Shown: positions 59,539 to 64,000 of the stretch, one piece after another
Layout of the letters: the number at the start of each line of letters is the position of its first letter
Position numbering within the stretch: position 1 is the stretch's first letter
From: Opimibacter sp041746735
GTDB lineage: Bacteria > Bacteroidota > Bacteroidia > Chitinophagales > Saprospiraceae
DNA length: 64,000 nt
NCBI GenBank assembly: GCA_041746735.1
Contig: JBGTGP010000010.1
Location: forward strand, 1-64,000
Reading direction: 5' to 3'
Program-made: the position numbers and the translations under genes
Notes under the pieces: generated by a model
Databases searched by the model: none
What the model saw: the letters and a program-made list of their open reading frames with translations, nothing else
Told to the model about the DNA's origin: nothing

Positions 59539-60288
59539 ATGACTGCCAAAATCAAATTTCTCCTCCATCTCGCCGACAATCCCCTCATCCTCGGCCAACG
59601 CCTGGGCGAATGGTGTGGGCATGGCCCGGTACTCGAACAGGATATTGCCCTCACCAATATCGCGCTGGACTTCATCGGTCAGTCCAGACTCCTGTATCAG
59701 TATATCGCTTCATTACCAGGTCAGCAAACCGATGAAGACACCCTGGCCATGCTACGGTATGAACATGAGTATCTTAATTTTCTACTGGTCGAACAACCCA
59801 ATGCTGATTTCGGACATACCATCATACGGCAATACCTGTATGATACTTTTAATCTCGGCCAGTACGAGCATCTCTCCAGCCATCCGGACGATCAGCTCCG
59901 TGCCATTGCCATTAAGACGTTAAAAGAAATCAAGTATCACTATCGCTATAGCAGCGAATGGGTGATCCGGCTTGGGGATGGTACCGAGGAAAGTCATGCT
60001 CGAGTCCAGCGTGCTCTGGATGAGCTTTGGAGGTACACCGGCGAATTTTTTACCATGGCAGCATATGAAGCTGAACTCCTGCAAGAAGGATATGCATCTG
60101 ATGTATTGCAATTTGCACCCCTGTGGAACGAACGTGTCCATGCTGTGATGAACACTGCAGGTCTGGTGATCCCACAGGATCAGCACATGGTGTCAGGAGG
60201 TAAAGAGGGAAAGCATACCGAGCATATGGGCTATATCCTGACAGAGTTGCAGTATATGCAGCGAACGTATCCTCAGATGAACTGGTAA
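59539..60288 (+). CDS. paaC: Phenylacetyl-CoA epoxidase subunit PaaC
   Basis: PaaC is the structural partner of PaaA in the di-iron epoxidase that turns phenylacetyl-CoA into the 1,2-epoxide. The 249-residue protein begins KIKFLLHLADNPLILGQRLG and has EWCGHGPVLEQDIALTNIAL, GQSRLLYQYI, YEHEYLNFLLVEQPNADFGHT and IKTLKEIKYHYRYSSEWVIRLGDGTEESH, the PaaC pattern. PaaA and PaaB, needed for activity, are not upstream as they usually are. It starts a cluster with paaD. Confidence 0.94.
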   Translation: MTAKIKFLLHLADNPLILGQRLGEWCGHGPVLEQDIALTNIALDFIGQSRLLYQYIASLPGQQTDEDTLAMLRYEHEYLNFLLVEQPNADFGHTIIRQYLYDTFNLGQYEHLSSHPDDQLRAIAIKTLKEIKYHYRYSSEWVIRLGDGTEESHARVQRALDELWRYTGEFFTMAAYEAELLQEGYASDVLQFAPLWNERVHAVMNTAGLVIPQDQHMVSGGKEGKHTEHMGYILTELQYMQRTYPQMNW

Positions 60289-60307
60289 CATTTTTATCAA
60301 ACCCCCA

Positions 60308-60808
60308 TTGTCATTGGCGAATCAGGATACACATATCATCCGAAAACAAATCGCAGCTCTCCTGCACGAGGTCGATGATCCGGAACTACCGGGACTGTCG
60401 ATCGTGGACCTCGGGATGGTCATTGATATCCGGCCTGAAAATGCGCATTGGAGCATTGACCTGGCTCCGACGTATTCAGGATGCCCGGCGATCGATGTCA
60501 TTCCGTTTCTCGTGCGCGAACGCCTTGACGCTGCCGGCTTTCACCAACCAACGATCAGTATGATCCTTTCCCCGCCCTGGTCTACCGACTGGATTAGCGA
60601 GACAGGAAAACAAAAACTCCAGGACTATGGCATCGCCCCCCCCAATGGCAAGGCATCAGATCAAACCTATGAAGGCAAGCCCCGGTCATGCCCGCAATGT
60701 GGTTCTGCTCATGTCGAATTGATCAGCCAGTATGGCTCAACACCCTGTAAAGCATCGTACAAATGCATGGATTGTCTGGAGCCGTTTGAGTATTTCAAGT
60801 GCTATTGA
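60308..60808 (+). CDS. paaD: Phenylacetyl-CoA epoxidase maturation protein PaaD
   Basis: PaaD combines an N-terminal MIP18/DUF59 domain (IAALLHEVDDPELPGLSIVDLGMV, PTYSGCPAID) with a C-terminal zinc-ribbon-like part (CPQCGSAHVELISQYGSTPCKASYKCMDC). It is thought to assist Fe-S assembly in PaaE. The start is TTG at 60308, 19 bp after paaC, giving 166 residues. PaaE is not in the window. Confidence 0.93.
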   Translation: MSLANQDTHIIRKQIAALLHEVDDPELPGLSIVDLGMVIDIRPENAHWSIDLAPTYSGCPAIDVIPFLVRERLDAAGFHQPTISMILSPPWSTDWISETGKQKLQDYGIAPPNGKASDQTYEGKPRSCPQCGSAHVELISQYGSTPCKASYKCMDCLEPFEYFKCY

Positions 60809-60863
60809 TAGTTGATACTCTTCGCGCTTACATGATCCCTTCTGATCACCGGTATTTCCTGTT

Positions 60864-60871
60864 TACCTTTG
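60864..60871 (+). promoter_or_regulatory. -7 box TACCTTTG upstream of rlmI-like gene
   Basis: Exact TAnnTTTG match, 7 bp before the ATG at 60879. It suggests the methyltransferase gene has its own promoter inside the paa cluster. Confidence 0.5.
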
Positions 60872-60878
60872 GACCACC

Positions 60879-62057
60879 ATGCACACCATCCGTCTCCAAA
60901 AAGGCCGCGAAGATTCCATCCGCAGAAAACATCCCTGGATTTTTTCCAGAGCCATCCAATCCGGTCATGAAAACCTGCAGGATGGAGATTCCGTCCTGGT
61001 GGAAGATTTTAAAGGTCAGGTGCTAGGAACCGGCCATTATCAGAATAGCAGTCTGGCTGTGAGAATCATCGCGTTTGAAAAAATAGTTCCTGATTTTTCT
61101 TTTTGGAAAACACGCCTTGAGGCCGCCCTGCAATACAGACTTTCCCTCGGATTGTATATGCCCGGGCAAACCGATGCCTTCCGGCTGGTTCATGGAGAAG
61201 GAGATCAATTGCCCGGACTGATTGTGGATATATATGGCCCAGTAGCCGTGGTGCAGGCACACTCGATCGGTATGTATAAAGCGCTTCCGGAGATAGCCCG
61301 CGTGCTGACCACACTACCCGTCATTTCCATCCAGGCGGTCTATAGCAAAAGCAAAGATGCGCTGCCTTCCAATTATGCTCACCGTATTACGGATCATTGG
61401 ATGCATGGCAACCCTCCGGAAGAGTTGGTGATCCATGAAGGTGGTATCCGGTTTGTTGTCGATCCGGAGACAGGACAGAAAACAGGTTTTTTTCTGGACC
61501 AGCGGGATAATCGAGCGCTTGTGAAACGGTATGCCCATGGAAAAGACGTACTCAATGGTTTTTCCTATACCGGAGGCTTCTCCCTTTACGCTTTGCAGGG
61601 GGGAGCAAACCACGTGATTTCGGTTGACACATCCGCCGGCGCTCTCGCCGGTGCGGAGAGAAATGTGGACTTGAATAAATTTGGTGGTGGTCATCAGGTC
61701 GTCAAGGAAAATGTAATGACCTTTCTGACGACCCGGCAGGACCTCTTTGATGTGGTCATTGTAGATCCGCCAGCTTTTGCGAAAAGTCTGAGTAAACGCC
61801 ACAATGCGATTCAGGCCTACAAACGACTCAATGTGCTGGCCATGGCCCGGGTGAAACCCGGTGGACTCTTGTTTACTTTCTCCTGCTCCCAGGTCGTAGA
61901 CAGACCTCTTTTTCACCATACCATTGTGGCGGCAGCCATAGAGGCCGGACGTATGGCACGGGTCGTGCATGATCTGGGTCAGGGTGCTGATCATCCCGTT
62001 TCCGTCTTTCATCCCGAAGGCCAGTATCTGAAAGGATTGGTGCTATGTCTGGAATAG
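60879..62057 (+). CDS. rlmI: Class I rRNA large subunit methyltransferase, RlmI-like
   Basis: RlmI methylates C5 of a cytidine in 23S rRNA (C1962 in E. coli). The 392-residue protein has an N-terminal PUA domain (LQKGREDSIRRKHPWIFSRAI, GQVLGTGHYQNSSLAVRI), a central EEHEGGIRF-like beta part (ELVIHEGGIRFVVDPETGQKTGFFLDQRDNR), and the Rossmann core with LNGFSYTGGFSLYAL, VIVDPPAFAKS and FTFSCSQVVD carrying the catalytic cysteine. It sits between paaD and paaG, with no known link to phenylacetate use. Confidence 0.93.
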   Translation: MHTIRLQKGREDSIRRKHPWIFSRAIQSGHENLQDGDSVLVEDFKGQVLGTGHYQNSSLAVRIIAFEKIVPDFSFWKTRLEAALQYRLSLGLYMPGQTDAFRLVHGEGDQLPGLIVDIYGPVAVVQAHSIGMYKALPEIARVLTTLPVISIQAVYSKSKDALPSNYAHRITDHWMHGNPPEELVIHEGGIRFVVDPETGQKTGFFLDQRDNRALVKRYAHGKDVLNGFSYTGGFSLYALQGGANHVISVDTSAGALAGAERNVDLNKFGGGHQVVKENVMTFLTTRQDLFDVVIVDPPAFAKSLSKRHNAIQAYKRLNVLAMARVKPGGLLFTFSCSQVVDRPLFHHTIVAAAIEAGRMARVVHDLGQGADHPVSVFHPEGQYLKGLVLCLE

Positions 62058-62120
62058 TCCCGGCCTCATTTGATTTTATTTAAAATATCTTTCCTTTGAC
62101 ATCTAATTGAGGATTAACCA

Positions 62121-62909
62121 ATGAGCCTTATTTCAACCGATACTCTGGTCCGTACACGTGAAGGTGATGTAACCACCATCACACTCCATCGCCCTGACCG
62201 GTACAATAGTTTCAACCGGGAGATGGCACTGGCCTTGCAAAGGATGATCGACCTGGTCGCTGCAGACGGCACCCGATGCCTGGTAATCACAGGTGCCGGC
62301 AAAGCCTTTTCAGCTGGCCAGGATCTCAACGAAGTGACTGACCCAAACGGCCCCGAAATACACCGTATTGTCGCGGAGCATTTCAATCCGATCATCTTAC
62401 GCCTGCGTGATCTGGCACTTCCCGTAGTCGCAGCAGTCAATGGACCCGCAGCAGGTGCTGGTGCCAATATCGCTCTCGCGTGTGATATTGTCATCGCCCG
62501 GGAATCCGCCTATTTCCTGCAGGCTTTCAGTCATATCGGACTCATCCCCGACAGCGGCGGTACGTTCCATCTCCCGCGCCTGATCGGCTGGCAAAAGGCA
62601 GGAGCTCTGATGATGTTAGGTGAAAAAGTCCCGTCCAGAGAAGCCGAAGCGATGGGCATGATTTATAAATGCATTCCGGATGCGGATTGGGATACCGCTG
62701 TTCCAGCACTGGCCGCCAGACTGGCAACGATGCCAACGCGAGGTCTTGCTCTCACCAAACAAGCCCTCAATGCCTCGCTGAGTAATACACTGGATGAACA
62801 ATTGGGGGTGGAAGAAAAGATTCAAACCGCTGCGGGCAGGAGCCAAGACTATAAGGAAGGTGTACAGGCGTTTTTGGAAAAACGTAAACCACAGTTTACC
62901 GGCAAATGA
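62121..62909 (+). CDS. paaG: Enoyl-CoA hydratase/isomerase PaaG
   Basis: PaaG isomerises ring-1,2-epoxyphenylacetyl-CoA to the oxepin form. The 262-residue crotonase has the CoA oxyanion pattern AFSAGQDLNEV and NGPAAGAGANIALACDIVIA, and SHIGLIPDSGGTFHLPRLIG with the Asp typical of PaaG at the catalytic position. The end (GVQAFLEKRKPQFTGK) is family-typical. Its TGA overlaps the paaH ATG. Confidence 0.93.
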   Translation: MSLISTDTLVRTREGDVTTITLHRPDRYNSFNREMALALQRMIDLVAADGTRCLVITGAGKAFSAGQDLNEVTDPNGPEIHRIVAEHFNPIILRLRDLALPVVAAVNGPAAGAGANIALACDIVIARESAYFLQAFSHIGLIPDSGGTFHLPRLIGWQKAGALMMLGEKVPSREAEAMGMIYKCIPDADWDTAVPALAARLATMPTRGLALTKQALNASLSNTLDEQLGVEEKIQTAAGRSQDYKEGVQAFLEKRKPQFTGK

Positions 62910-64000
62910 AACGTGTAGCCGTCATAGGAGCAGGAGCTATGGGCAGCGGCATCGCCCAGGTGGCGGCTATGGCAGGTCATGAGGTGATCGTGTATGATGC
63001 ATGGGCCGACGCCGTTGTGAAAGGACGTGATGGAATATTACGATCCCTGAATAAACTGGCTGGTAAAGGCAAACTGACAGATCAGGAGGCCAAAGCCATT
63101 TTCGCAAGGATCTATTTTGTGGATCATCTTGAAAGTATAGAAGGTTGTGATCTGGTCATCGAAGCCATTATCGAGGATGAGACGATCAAGCGAGACCTCT
63201 ATTCACGTATCGAACCCATACTCGCTCCCGACACCGTCATCGCGACCAATACCTCATCCCTGTCTGTGACCAGTTTGGCAAATGGCCTGCAACATCAGGA
63301 GCGATGTATTGGCATCCATTTTTTTAATCCGCCTGTGATGATGAAGTTGGTAGAAATCATTCCAGCTCTTCAGACCGCGCCTCAGGTGACATCCACTACA
63401 ATGGACATCATTTCATCCTGGGGCAAACACCCCGTACTCGCCAAAGACACCCCCGGATTTATTGTCAACCGAATCGCACGTCCCTTTTATAGTGAAGCAC
63501 TCCGTATGGCCGAAGAGCAGATCGCTCCTATCGAAGTAATTGATCTGGCCATGCGACAAAAAGGCGGATTTAAAATGGGGCCTTTTGAACTCATGGATTT
63601 TATAGGCCATGATGTCAATGAAGCGGTGACCCGTTCGGTGTGGGCGGCCTGTTTTTATGAGCCGAGATATAAACCCTCCCAGTTGCAGGTCAATCTGGTC
63701 AGAGCCGGTTGGCTTGGACGTAAGAGTGGTAGAGGTTTTTACAAGTATCCGGAAACGGAAGAATCCTCCCGGGTGATCGATGAGGATGTAAGTGTATACA
63801 TTTGTAACCGTCTGGTGACCATGCTCGTGCATGAAGCGGCAGATGCACTCTATTATGGTATAGCAACAAAGGAAGATATTGATATTGCCATGACCCTTGG
63901 GGTCAACTACCCGAAAGGGCTTCTGCAATGGGCAGATGAAATTGGAATCGCTGAATGTGTTCGCCGTATGGATGAGCTCTATTCCATCTACCATGAAGAC
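62906..64000 (+). CDS. paaH: 3-hydroxyacyl-CoA dehydrogenase PaaH (3' end outside window)
   Basis: The ATG overlaps the paaG stop as ATGA. The 365 residues present show an N-terminal NAD-binding fold (KRVAVIGAGAMGSGIAQVAAM), CDLVIEAIIEDETIKR, GIHFFNPPVMMKLVEII and KDTPGFIVNRIARPFYSEAL, then a C-terminal helical domain (DFIGHDVNEAVTRSVW). A second such domain begins near residue 295 (ICNRLVTMLVHEAADALY). The double C-terminal domain matches PaaH, which oxidises 3-hydroxyadipyl-CoA. The frame is open to the window edge. Confidence 0.93.
   Translation, partial: MKRVAVIGAGAMGSGIAQVAAMAGHEVIVYDAWADAVVKGRDGILRSLNKLAGKGKLTDQEAKAIFARIYFVDHLESIEGCDLVIEAIIEDETIKRDLYSRIEPILAPDTVIATNTSSLSVTSLANGLQHQERCIGIHFFNPPVMMKLVEIIPALQTAPQVTSTTMDIISSWGKHPVLAKDTPGFIVNRIARPFYSEALRMAEEQIAPIEVIDLAMRQKGGFKMGPFELMDFIGHDVNEAVTRSVWAACFYEPRYKPSQLQVNLVRAGWLGRKSGRGFYKYPETEESSRVIDEDVSVYICNRLVTMLVHEAADALYYGIATKEDIDIAMTLGVNYPKGLLQWADEIGIAECVRRMDELYSIYHED

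Overview
The window looks like a chromosomal segment of a Bacteroidota bacterium, probably near Saprospiria or Chitinophagia, although the class is an inference. Evidence for the phylum is a GldH gliding lipoprotein, a GYDIA-type GHMP kinase, a DAHP synthase fused to a type II chorismate mutase, the cluster HU / TPR protein / Cox24-like small basic protein / RNase G, an almost complete lack of Shine-Dalgarno sequences, and -7 boxes of the form TAnnTTTG. Base composition is near half G+C by eye. Genes are dense and often coupled by ATGA or TTGA overlaps. I saw no transposase, prophage, rRNA gene or CRISPR array.

Layout. 1-640: tail of an unknown gene, then a tandem intergenic repeat. 640-8400: housekeeping genes (thiL, an RluA-type synthase, MGMT, apaG-gmk-yicC, HU, TPR, Cox24-like, RNase G). 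8.4-12.3 kb: truncated globin, glycosyltransferase, pth, DinB-family protein, radical SAM/SPASM enzyme. 12.3-17.5 kb: an orphan secreted protein in repeat-rich DNA, then a coupled operon of two glycosyltransferases and two FemAB/GNAT-like transferases. 17.6-21.5 kb: CotH-like secreted protein, rlmD, a small orphan, flavin reductase. 21.7-26.2 kb: thioredoxin-like protein, then grpE-dnaJ-gldH-pabB-pabC. 26.2-31.4 kb: 58-bp satellite array, GHMP kinase, clpB and ruvC. 31.5-38.9 kb: DUF3108 protein, POT transporter, M42 peptidase, pterin dehydratase, aminotransferase, heme-binding protein, tRNA-Val with a textbook promoter and terminator, an acidic protein. 38.9-49.5 kb: DAHP synthase/chorismate mutase, four-helix-bundle protein, three tandem secreted amidohydrolase-family genes, gcvH, VanZ-like protein, rpsT, DNA polymerase IV, an SRPBCC/GyrI-like protein. 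49.6-59 kb: a very large multidomain lipoprotein followed by a two-component system, a TPR protein and a vanadium haloperoxidase. 59.5-64 kb: phenylacetate degradation genes paaC, paaD, paaG, paaH with an rRNA methyltransferase between them.

Most notable: (1) a series of genes whose -7 promoter box lies exactly 4 nt before the start codon, which predicts leaderless mRNAs; (2) three tandem amidohydrolase paralogs of which only the middle one keeps its metal ligands, and that one ends in a natural His-rich tail; (3) a glycosyltransferase/FemAB operon of unknown product; (4) a lipoprotein combining cytochrome c, PA14, beta-propeller and DUF1080 domains; (5) several families of intergenic repeats, some shared between distant loci; (6) a paa cluster lacking paaA/B/E at its 5' end, with a perfect palindrome built around its -7 box.
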